Shown here in pieces: positions 1 to 10,559 of a stretch of 64,000 nt of DNA. The translations under genes were made by a program, and so were the position numbers. Within the stretch, counting starts at the first letter, position 1; each line of letters starts with the position of its first letter. This DNA is from Copromyces sp. CBS 386.78 (taxonomy: Eukaryota; Ascomycota; Sordariomycetes; Sordariales; Sordariaceae): NCBI GenBank assembly GCA_030685235.1, contig MU839148.1, positions 180,709 through 244,708 of the forward strand, read 5' to 3'. The notes below the pieces were generated by a model, which was not told the DNA's origin, ran no database searches, and saw only the letters and a program-made list of their open reading frames with translations.

Positions 1-226
1 TATATATATATATATTTTTTTTTTTTGCTTTTTAGATTTGTTTTCTTCTTATTCTGATATTCATTTATCTTCTTATTTTTATATTTACTTATCCTTTTAT
101 TTTTATATTTATTTATCTTTTTATTTTAATATTTGTTTATCTTTTCATTTTTATATTTATTTATCTTTATATCTTTATATTTATTTAAATTCTTTTAATT
201 TCTTTTTTATTTAATTTTTTCTTTTA

Positions 227-257
<31 letters not shown>

Positions 258-629
258 TTTCTTTTTTTTTTCCTATTCTTTTTCCCTTTCCTTTTCTTTC
301 TTTTTCTTCTTTATATTCCTTTTCTCCTTCTCTTTTCGTTTTGTTTATTTTTCTTTTATTTTTCTTTTATTTTTCTTTTATTTTTCTTTTATTTTTCTTT
401 TATTTTTCTTTTCTTTTTCTTTTCTTTTTTCTTAATTTTTCTTAATTTTTCTTCTATTTTTCTTTTATTTTTCTTTTATTTTTTATTTATCCTTTCCTTT
501 CTCTTTTTCTTTTTATTTTTCTTTTTCTTTATCTTTTTCTTTTTCTCTTTCTTTACCTTTTTCTTTTTATTTTTATTTTTATTTTTATTTTTATTTTTAT
601 TTTTATTTTTATTTTTATTATTATTTTTA
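1..629. repeat. Low-complexity polypyrimidine tract
   Basis: A TA dinucleotide run is followed by about 600 bases of T-rich sequence made of short units such as TTTTTC, TTTTATTTTTC and finally (TTTTTA)n. No reading frame or transposon end is visible in it. A shorter tract of the same kind lies at 14882-15031. It may be microsatellite expansion or a remnant of an AT-rich structural region; the sequence gives no further hint. Confidence 0.9.
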
Positions 630-711
630 ACTTAGTCGGTTTCGCTGCCCCAAGCCTTAAGGAATTGCCGGCAGGCAAGGAGTTACCGGCAGGCAAAAAA
701 CTTAGTCGTTT
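630..711. repeat. Short GC-rich tandem repeat with flanking direct repeat
   Basis: Two adjacent 18-bp units (661-678 and 679-696), each ending CCGGCAGGCAA, differ at only two bases. The pair is bracketed by a direct repeat containing ACTTAGTCG (630-638 and 700-708). The segment is much richer in CpA/TpG than the rest of the window, so it has not been RIP-mutated. Its role is unknown. Confidence 0.7.
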
Positions 712-1335
712 TTAGTTTTCCGCTATCCAAAATCTTAAAAAAAAAACGCTTCTTTTTAATTTTTCTCAACAACCAGGCATCGGAAAAAGATATAACCGGT
801 ACCAAAATGACCGCCTAATCGTGGCGATCATTTTGGTGGTCTTTTTATATTAGTGCATTTCTTAAAAGTGGCTTTTTTTTATTGAAATAGAAAAAGCGTT
901 TCGCATCTCCACCGGGATCCACCCTTCCAACCATTCAATCGAATGCGAAATACAATTGCGAAACACAGTGCAAAAAAACGCACGGATTAATATATCGTCC
1001 GTATTTACGCATTTACAGCGTCTAAATAGAAATACTACGCCGCGCTGCGTCGATGGGCCTACGGACTACGATCTTTGGTGTAGATTTTCTGTAACACTTT
1101 TGGTGCCGTGGGCGCTATCTCCTTGCTTGGGTATGGTGTTTCAATTAGGTATTCCGGCCCGTCTTAGTTAAGATATATTTATATACAGAGATAATTATAG
1201 CGGAGGGGGCTTTAAGATAGTATTATAGGACTTTTATTTAGTTTTTCTACTATATAGAATACTTTTACTATTTATTCGCTCTTTATTATAATTATTATAT
1301 AACTTACAATTGGTTGAAGTTTATTAATTATGAAT
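712..1335. other. Unique, weakly RIP-affected stretch without a supported gene
   Basis: Apart from the hairpin at 801-837 the segment shows a moderately GC-rich part (about 890-1170) with a 71-codon plus-strand frame at 956-1171. The frame has no recognisable motif and no visible continuation. Three related heptamers (TTTCGCA or TGCGAAA-like) lie at about 899-962. I see no clear promoter, intron or RNA gene. Confidence 0.4.
801..837. repeat. Inverted repeat with 15-bp arms
   Basis: The arms at 801-815 and 823-837 are complementary with one mismatch and enclose a 7-base loop, so the site could form a stem-loop. T-rich sequence follows. It could be a terminator-like hairpin or the relic of a very small palindromic element; neither can be shown. 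Confidence 0.6.
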
Positions 1336-1343
1336 TTAATTAT

Positions 1344-1964
1344 GAGAAAGTCTTTTCGGATAGTCGAAAATGTCTTCCCACATAGTCGCCCCACCCTTCC
1401 CGCGCGCTAAGGTACGCTAATGTACACTAAAATTTCTTGACTAATTAAATCGCTCGCATCTATTCTAAGTCTCTACGCTCCTATTCTTAATGTTAGTAAA
1501 CCGTACCGCGCCCGCCAAGCCCCCAAATTACAGCCTATTATATATCCTACCCCTATATACGTATCGCTAATAGCCTATAATAACCGTAATAGCTGTAATA
1601 GCTATAATAACTAATTGCTAACAGCCGTAATAGTTACTAACAGCCGTAACAATCGCTAATAGTTGTAATAGCCGTAATAGTCGTTTAATTGATCGCTCAA
1701 TTGAGCGACAAGCGATGTGCGACCGTGCGATGTGCGACCGTGCTGCTAAGTGCCTTGTAAAGTGCGCTGTAAAGTAGCCAATTTGGGTATATATTTAGGT
1801 ATATATGAAAGAATATAATTGCGAAGTAGAGTGTAGAAACTTAAATGTATACGAGCGATTTGATTGGCTCAAAAATTTTGGGGTGTATTAGCGCGCGGGA
1901 AGGGTGTAAGTGGGTGGGGCGACTGTGTGGGAAGACATTTTCGACTGTCCGAAAAGACTTTCTC
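1344..1964. mobile_element. M1: non-autonomous MULE-type element (MITE)
   Basis: A 621-bp element bounded by long terminal inverted repeats (about 1344-1460 and 1850-1964) beginning GAGAAAGTCTTTTCGG. It is flanked by a perfect 8-bp target-site duplication, TTAATTAT, at 1336-1343 and 1965-1972. The interior has no transposase; it holds an imperfect AATAGCCGT-like minisatellite (about 1565-1685) and a 16-bp palindrome TCGCTCAATTGAGCGA. The palindrome and following GTGCGACCGTGC motif are also found near the ends of M3 and M4, so M1 looks like an internally deleted member of that family, mobilised in trans. Each TIR carries the pentamer GTCTT twice, 22 bp apart. It is only moderately RIP-damaged. 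Confidence 0.9.
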
Positions 1965-1972
1965 TTAATTAT

Positions 1973-2331
1973 TATAGGGCAATTAATTTTTTTACTATAC
2001 GGCCCTAATCTTAGGGGTTTTAGCTATATATATAAATTTATAAAGACGTGAATAAATATATTAGTACGCGTCGTAAAGTATTCGTTATATTTTAAGTACG
2101 TTTAACGTAATACGTTTAGGGTATTTAAGTAAGTTAAACGGGATTTATTCTCGTTATTAATATTTATTAATACTTTATTGGCCAATAATATATATATTTT
2201 TTCGGCTAAGAAAACTTCTTTATTATTAGAATTATAGTATACGCTAATTTTATTATAGCTATTTTATAAGAAATATTCGCCTTCCGAATTAAATTTATCT
2301 ATTTATTTATTTATAAGTTTATTATTCGTCG
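1973..2331. other. AT-rich intergenic sequence
   Basis: RIP-like AT-rich DNA between M1 and the solo LTR. No frame, TIR or LTR could be recognised. Confidence 0.5.
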
Positions 2332-2336
2332 ATTAC

Positions 2337-2554
2337 TGTAACGGGTCTGCAAGAGTAAGGCACAGCGAGCAGTCGTGTAAGGTTGAAATGCTATATTTGA
2401 CAAAGAGAGAAAGGGAGGACTGCGCAGAAGGCGCAGTCCGGAAAGAGGTTTTGTGCACTACCGTGCCAAGGCTGGGGCAGCCGAACCAGAGCCCTCGCAG
2501 GCTATAACCTGGCATCAGCCAGGTTACAGACCCCAGGGCGCTAACCCCACGACA
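2337..2554. mobile_element. Solo LTR (family E), not RIP-damaged
   Basis: A 218-bp GC-rich block that begins TGTAACGGG and ends CCCACGACA (TG...CA ends) and is flanked by a perfect 5-bp duplication ATTAC at 2332-2336 and 2555-2559. No internal region is present, so it is most simply a solo LTR left by recombination between two LTRs. The 60-codon minus-strand frame over it is chance. It is the only copy of this family in the window. CpA and TpG are abundant, in sharp contrast to its surroundings, so it is either recent or too short to be a RIP target. Orientation cannot be determined. Confidence 0.85.
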
Positions 2555-2559
2555 ATTAC

Positions 2560-5500
2560 CGAATAAATTCCGTTGCGAAGTAGGCTAAATTTTAGGTACC
2601 GCCGATATATATGCTTATAGGGCCGTTATTCCTTTCTCTACCTACGTAAAGCATTATTATTATTATAAGAAGATCCGTTTCAATAAGAGCCTCTTCGGTA
2701 ACCTTTCGATAAATTATTTTAGTAATTTGAAAAGGATAATATACCCTGTCTATTCTTAGATGAAAAGTTTTTGCGATAATTAGAAAATAAATTAGCGCGA
2801 TATTTAAGGGATAAACTACTACGGTAACTTAAAAATGAACTACTATAATAATTAGAAAATAAATTACTTTTATAAGTAAAAAATAAATTACTTTAGTAAG
2901 TAGGATTGTAAATATTACTATATTTATTTCTTTCCTAATTTATTACTCCGTTCTAATTAATATCTTTAAACTCCTCCTAGCGAATAAAATTCGCGGCCTC
3001 GATAGCTTTTATAGAGGTTAAAAATTTACTTTCTAATTAGGCCTTTAATATATATTTATTAAAATTATTATTATAATTGCCTAAGTTATTAATAAATTTT
3101 ATATAGTATATTTCCGAACGACGATTTAAATAAATTAGCTAATTATCGAAGGATATATTGTTTAAAGGCTCTTAGACGGTATTCTTAAGGCTAGGATATA
3201 AGGTATTATAAATACGGGTTATATAAGTTCTAATGTTTTTTTTTCTTAGTTCTTTTAAGTAGCGAACTACTTCTATAATTAAGTTACGAATAGGCTTGCC
3301 CGTACGATAATTGTTATAAAAATATTATAAGGTATTAAATTTTATTAATATTTAGGCGCGGAGTATTTTCTAATATATTAATATTTTAATAAATTAAATA
3401 TTAAGGCTTTATTTAATTGCGGCCCTTTTTTTAACGTTAAATTAATTTATATACTATATTTTAGCCCCTCCGACGAAGAGTTAGTAAAGGTTTTAGCGAA
3501 ATATATTCTCTTTAATTTTGTTATTTATAGCGTTATCCTAGACCGTTTTAATAAAAAGATAGGGAGAAGTATAATATATCTTATTTTTATATTAGAAATA
3601 GTTTCTACCCGTATTACTATCTTTTTCTTTAGCGTTTGGCTAGAAGTAGCTTACTATAGTAATCTGCTAATTGTTTAACGAAGTTATAATAATTGCCTTA
3701 ATAAAGTTGCGGATTAAATAATTGAGTTTATTATTTTGAAGTTTGCCGGCGGCTTTAACGATTTTAGTGATATAATACTCTTCTTCGTCCCTATTTAAAT
3801 CGTTTTTAAGGTAGCTATTATTTTAATTACTTCCGGGATTATTTCCCGGGGGATTGCCTTCGGGTTTATTATAATATTTTTAATCTAATATATTTAGTTT
3901 ATAAATTAGTCGGCGTCGTCCGATTACTTTCCGGAGCTTTAAGGGTACCCGCTAACTACGACTTATATTTAATACCTTTTTCCGTAGTAATAAACGTTTT
4001 TCAATAGTTTTTTTCAATGGCGACGCTTAGGAATTAGGTAGTAGTTCGACTATTCGCTAATTTTTAGGAGGTAGGCCGAATACATTTAGTAAAATTAAAT
4101 ATCGTTAAATTAATAGAAGCGGATTGGCCTAATTAATATTGGGAGGACCTCGGAGGTTATAACAAAGAGTACAAAGTTGGGAAAGTAGTTTAACCTCTAG
4201 ACCTAGGGTATTAATAGGTTTTAGGGGTGCTTATAATATTCGTTTAAATTTCGGCGCTTCTTTCCTTTTTCCTAATTACTTATTTCTAATTTCGGCTTTT
4301 AAAAGTCTATTTATATTAATTCCTCCTTTTAAAGTAAAAATAATTTCTTTCTCCGCAAAATATTATTTAATTAGCGGTTCCGGCGAGGAAGTCGGGCTAG
4401 GAGGCGGCCGCTTACGACCGGCTTTATCTACAGCCGTCTCGCTCTTTCCTACTATAGTAAAATAATTAATTAATTAACGAAGACTATAGAACTATTAATT
4501 CTTACTATTTAAAAGTTGCTCTTACTACTCCCTTATTCCTTTGGGTATTATCGGAGATAGTAAAATTAAACGATAGGGTTTAGCGGGGGCGTTACCGAAT
4601 TCTTCATTACCTAATAATTCTATAATCGTCTTTATTCTATTTTATATTTTCTAAAAAAGGTATAATAACTCCTTTGTAAAATATAGTAATTATTCGTTAT
4701 TCGGGGCCGAAGACGATCTTTCTTCTAAGGGTATTTACTTAAATCCGAAATCGGTTAAATATTTAATTATCTATTCTATTAGTATTTCCGTTACTTTTAC
4801 TAATATATTAGCTTCAAATTTAGCGGGCGCGTCAGTTATTAAAATATCCGAATTTACTGAAGTTTACTTCGAATAATTATAATTTATATTTATACTATAT
4901 ATTTGGATATATATTAGTATTTATATACCGGTTATTAAAGTATCTTCTACCTTAGCCTACTAACCCTAATTATATTAAATTAAATTACTATTAGTCCGCT
5001 AACTATTATTATACTAAAGTTTATTAATTTTTATTCGAAGTTGCTTTCGAATACCAGTCCTTTCTATATTTAGGTATTCAGTTAGAGCTTCTATTTCTAT
5101 ATCTTTATTTAACACCTATTGGTAAAATAGCGTATTTTCTACGTCTTACTTTATAATTCCTAAATTATAAGTATATATTTCCGGTTAAATATTTAAATTC
5201 AATTAGGGCACTTATATTTAATTATAGGAAGCTCCTTCCAAGCCGGCGAAGTTAAATACTAAAATATAGGGTACCGAAGTACCTTCTTTATAATTAGGGA
5301 TAAACTTACGTCTACGCAAGTATTAATAACTTCTAATTTAATTTATAGGGGTTTATGGATTAATAAACTACTATATTTAATATTATTTATCGCTTTCGTT
5401 CGCTATATATAATTCGATGTCCGGTAACGAAAAAAATTCCGATATTAAATTGTAGAAAGATTAATTATCGAATTTGAACGAGATTTGGTCGTTTTTGCTA

Positions 5501-5569
5501 CTATACGAATTTTCGGCTATAATACTCTAATTCGGAAGAGCCGGCGAATCTTTATTATAATCGCTTTCA
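2560..5569 (-). pseudogene. Unidentified RIP-degraded coding-like region
   Basis: About 3 kb of AT-rich sequence in which the minus strand gives long stretches of protein-like sequence broken by stops mostly at TAG/TAA sites expected for Trp or Gln. Examples are a Pro/Gly/Asn-rich stretch at about 3840-3880 and a Trp-, Lys- and Ile-rich stretch at about 4990-5400. None matches a motif I recognise: no CCHC knuckle, reverse transcriptase or DDE signature was found. Element D is inserted at its right edge, and the sequence resumes at 13185. It is probably the remnant of a repeated element, but a RIP-mutated duplicated gene cannot be excluded. Confidence 0.35.
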
Positions 5570-5574
5570 GCAAG

Positions 5575-5882
5575 TATTACGGTGCAAAAGCACAAGGTAG
5601 GTAAGAATATACGTAATTGCACGAAGGAGTAAGAGGAAAGGTTCAAGGGTGCGATCCTAGACTAGTCTTTATGGAGGCTAGTCTAGGAAATTAGTTCTAC
5701 AGCAATCTTATAAGTACTATAGAATTAGTATAACCTATATAGCAATAGCGATAATAAAGTTATTGTAACCTTCTACGAAGGCCGTAATAGCCTTATACTA
5801 TATTCGGAACTATAGCCTAATCCCTAACTCCGATAACTGCCAACCGTATACTCTAAACTATTATAAAGCTAACCTTATAATA
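5575..5882 (-). repeat. 3' LTR of element D
   Basis: 308 bp, starting TATTACGGTG on the plus strand (RIP form of TGTTACGGTG) and ending TTATAATA next to the polypurine tract. It has the same length as the other LTR. Confidence 0.88.
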
Positions 5883-5899
5883 CTACCCCGGACTAAAAA

Positions 5900-8800
5900 A
5901 AGCTATATAGCTAACTAATAATATATAAAACGATCGAAATACCTATTAATTATTTAATTTACCTTATAAAAGCCTCTATAGCCGTTACTACTCTACGTAG
6001 CAACCTCCTCAATCCTCTGTACCCCGTATTTCCCGCTAGTACCGGCTAATCCGCTCCTACTTCTATTAATAACGGTTAGTCCGCTTTTAACTACCGGTCT
6101 ATTATTACTTTACGCCGCTTTTTTATAATAATTTAATTTAATAGCGCCAATTCGTTTAAATAGCTCTTATAGAATTTTTATACCGCCTCTAAGTATATTA
6201 TAACGTTAGCCCGTTTCTACTAATCTAATACGTATAATAATATTTATAGGACGTAATACTCTTATTATCCATTCTCTAAATTCTATTTACAACCGCCTAT
6301 ACTATTAAAATCCTATTTAATAGAATTTTTCCTATTATCCGTCCGCTTTATAATCCTCCCCTAATTTGCCCTTACGTCCCCTTTAATATATCCTTCCTAA
6401 AATTTTATTTTATTAACGTAGAATATAAAATTATACTTTATATTAATTAAGAATCGAAGAATAATTATATAATTACTAATTTTTAAGACTTTAAATAGCC
6501 TTTCCTAAAGCGGAATTAATTTAGTATACGGTTTTCAAATTTCGAAATTCTTTATACTTAATAAGATTTAATCTCCGATTTTATATTATAAAATATCTAA
6601 TCTCCTTTCGTTAGTATTATCTTCGTACTACCTCTATATTTTTTTTATTTTAATTATTATATAGTCTAAAATTATTTTAAATTAATTAGTAATTTTAATA
6701 ACTTTAAAATACTTATTCTATTAAATCTTTAATATTTTTAAAGGGTACGGCGTAGCGGGCTTAACCTTTATTTAAAGATAGAATCCGTAATTAGTAAAAA
6801 ATAGTAAAATTCCTATCGTTTTTAAAACTAAATTATTAATAATAAATTCCGCTATTAGTAATTAATTGACTTAATTATTTTATACTTAATTAATAAAGGT
6901 TCGTAAATATTTTTCTATTTCTACGTTAATATATTCCGTTTACCCGTTCGTAATTAAATAAAAAGTAAAAGAAAGCGTAAAATTAATTTCTAACTTTATT
7001 AATAACGCTTTTTAAAACTATAAAATAAATTAGGAACCCTAATTAAATATAATAATACTAAATAAATTATAAATATTATAGACCTACTCTATAAAATAAT
7101 CTACTAATTTCTCCGCGGTTAATCCTACCGTAGGAATAAAATACCGTATTTTTATTAATCTATTAATAACTACTATAATATATTAGAATATTTATCCGCA
7201 ACGCTCGTAGGGTATTAATAATATAATATAATTAATAGAAATATCCTTCTATAGAACGAGAAATACCGGTAATAATTTTAAAAACTTATATAGTACGTAT
7301 TATAATAGTTTCGTCTTTATATACATTAAGTAAATTTTATAATAAATTTTTCTTACGTTATATATCCCCGGCTAAAAAAAAAATTAGAAGAGAAGGCTAT
7401 AAATTTTCTCCTTCCCTAAATACCCCGCTCCTAACGTATTATAAATATAGTAGATTAACTAATAATAAATTTTAACGTCTCCGGGGTTAAGGAAAACTAA
7501 ACTATAATAATAAATTTAACCCTATATAACGTAGTATTTTATAAATAAAATTTTTTTAAAACTCCTTTTAACCTCCTTTAATTACACTCTCTTTATTAAA
7601 TCCGTTAAATAGGCGAATACGTTTTAAAAAAGGGTTAATTTCTTATAAATCTCCGTTATTAAATTGTCTACTAACGTTTCGTCTATAATTTCTAAATCGC
7701 AAAAGTAAATTATCCTAACGAAAACCTCCGAATCCCCCTTATTTTCTAAGATGTAAAAACCGTTAATAAAAATATCCTTCTTTAATAAAACCTTATTCCT
7801 TATTAAGAAGCGTTTATCGCTTTCGTATTTCAGGATATCCTCCGGTTTACAATTTAATATATTAGAATAGACTTATAGCGAACCTAATTGGTACTAAATA
7901 ATAAAATTAAAGTAGGAAAAAAACTATAATTACCTTATATACCGTAATATCAATTATTTATTAATTATAAACGACTTTAATCCTTTATAATCTATTAAAA
8001 TTTCGAATAACTATTATACTCCTTCTAATTCTAATTTCCACTCCTCTAGCGCTTTAATAATAGCGAATAATTCTTTATTATAAATATTATAATTATATTC
8101 TACTAACGAATATTATTAATTAAAATAAATTACCGGTTATAATACCTTATCTTTATTATATTAAGAGAAAATACTATTGTAAACCTAATTTGAAGTATCC
8201 GTTTTTATAACCGTTTATTTAAATTAATTATAAATATATAATACTAGTCCGCTAATAAAAATTTATTTAAACGTATTAAAAGAATATTAATATTAATCTT
8301 CTTATTTCTAATCCTTAACGGTCTTCTTTATTAATTCGTATAATAATCCTACTAAAATAAAAAAATATTTAATAAACCGCTAATAGAAATTAGCGAATCC
8401 TAAGAAATATTATAATGCCCTCTTGATATTTAAAACCTCTTACAAAATAATTACTACTACTTTTTCTAAATTGATTTCGATACTTCTAGGGGTAATAATA
8501 AACTTTAAATACTTAGTCTATTTTGTATAAAAATTATATTTATCGATATCGATTTATAGGCCCGTATTAATCATCCTCTATAGGACCTTATTAATATACC
8601 CTACGTAATCCTCTTTATTCTCCGAATAGACGAGGATATTATTAAAGTAAATAATAATGTATATATCGAAAATATTATATAGGATATCGTTAATATAATT
8701 TTAAAACGTCTTTAATACCCTTTATAAATTAAATAGGTATATTAAAGATTCGAAAAGTCTAAAGCGGGTAATAAATATAGTAAATTATTTATAGTCCTCC

Positions 8801-10490
8801 TTTACCCGTATCCTATTAAACGTACTAATAATATCGAACTTAATAAAGATCTTCCTTTATAAATAATATTAAAAGTTTCTTTAATTAACGGAATCGGATA
8901 CTATATTTTTAAAATAATATTATTAATATTATAATAATTAATGTAAATATAAATTCCCCCGCCCGGCTTTTATATTAATAGGATAGGCAAAGCGGCGGCG
9001 AATTAAGAGGGATAGATAAATTTCTTTTTAAAATTCTTGTTAATCTACTTTATAATAATAGTAGTTTCAATAAATAATATTAATTTAAGCCTAATATATA
9101 GTAACTACTCTCCTAGTCTAAATTCGATTTTATAATTATATAAACGGTGCGGAGGCATTTTATCGGCTAACGTAAGAAGAAAAACGTTAATATATAATTA
9201 ATAATAATTTATTAATATCCCTTTTATTTCTTCCTTAATCTTCTAAAACTTATCCGTTTTATTAAAGAATTTTGAAACGTCCTCTTCTATTACTTTTACT
9301 AAATAAACGTAATAGATAATTTTTTTATAAAATAGTACGTCCTTAGCCAAATCCCCTATTAAAGCGATAAATTTAGCGATTATTACCGCCTCCTTCTCTA
9401 TCTTAAATTTATACTTATTAGCTATATTATTAATAAAAGAATAGATGGAACGTAGAAAATCGTCTTTATACTTTTCCCTTCGCCCTTCAATAATATTTTC
9501 CGCAATTTTATACGTAAAATCCATCTCTTAGAATTTTAAAATAATAATTAACCTCTTTAATTAAATATAATTAGTAATATATAATTAAAATCGGTCCTTT
9601 TTATAAATAAAGTTAAAGGTAGCGGTATTAAATTCCCTAATATTAATAGGGTTTATATTATCCTCAATATACTTACTTATCCGAATATTAATACAATATA
9701 TACCCGCTAATATACGTCTCCTATTAAATTTAATATATAATTCGTATAATATATCCCGCTTAATTAATATAAAAAGGGTAATAGTACTTATAATACCTTA
9801 TACCTTTACGCTTACGCAATATATAATAAGAATCCGTAATAGAACCGTTAATAGTACTCTAGCGGGAGAATTGGAAGTCCGTTCTTTAAATCCCTTATCT
9901 TTAAATTAGGGAGCCCTAATAAATTAGTCTTTAATTTCCTCGTATTAGGCTACTTCCTTATAGAAATAGCCCCTAAGGACGTAAAGAAAAGAAGAAGGGA
10001 ACTTAGAATTATTCTAAGGAAGTACTTTCTTATAAACGCGGGCAGTTATAATAAAAATAGGGCTAAAGAGGGTTCAGAATACTTTTATTTAATTATTAAA
10101 GAGCCCTATTAATAAATAACAATCTTTATAACCCGGGTAATTAAAACGTATATTACCTTTCTTATAATCGATATATAATTTATAGAATTTTATTTAAAGG
10201 AACCTTAAAATAATTAAATATTTATTAGAAAGGTTATAAATTAAAAAAATAACGACTTTTTTATAGTAATTTATTTATAGCCTTCTTATTATTCTTTTGC
10301 TAATTGTACCTTTAATATTTCTATTTACGAATATGAATTTTTTAGGACGAAGAAAGTAAAAACGAAGAAGATTGTACTTTATAACGAAAAAATAATTAAT
10401 AAACGTAAACGGAGAATATTTATTATTAATAAAGGAAATATAATAGTTTTTACGTATATTAATAATTATATACGTAAATAATAAAATTAA
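5900..10490 (-). pseudogene. Element D pol (PR-RT-RNase H-IN), RIP-inactivated
   Basis: Read on the minus strand through stops. A protease-like stretch lies at about 10490-10150. The reverse transcriptase core includes KPGGGIYIYINYY at about 8970-8920 (family KPGGGLRFCVDYR) and YFNNILVYSEN at about 8665-8610, where the catalytic YxDD aspartates have become Asn. The integrase core at about 7260-6790 includes a recognisable GQTEYINVEIEKYLR stretch containing the last catalytic Glu. RIP stops are present throughout, so no product is made. An open 93-codon fragment at 9243-9524 is a surviving piece of the linker before the reverse transcriptase. No chromodomain could be recognised at the C terminus. 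Confidence 0.82.
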
Positions 10491-10559
10491 ATTTAGAATA
10501 GTATTATTTAGTAATTAAATTCCTACCTCCTCCAAATCCATTAAAAAATCCTATTATTT

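Noticed and set aside
956..1171. 71-codon plus-strand frame with several Cys and Pro
   Set aside because: No motif, no splice or promoter context and no second copy; a chance frame in the GC-richer patch is as likely.
1344..1400. 22-bp spaced repeats as a CRISPR array
   Set aside because: Only two units per end, inside transposon TIRs of a eukaryotic genome, with 8-bp target duplications.
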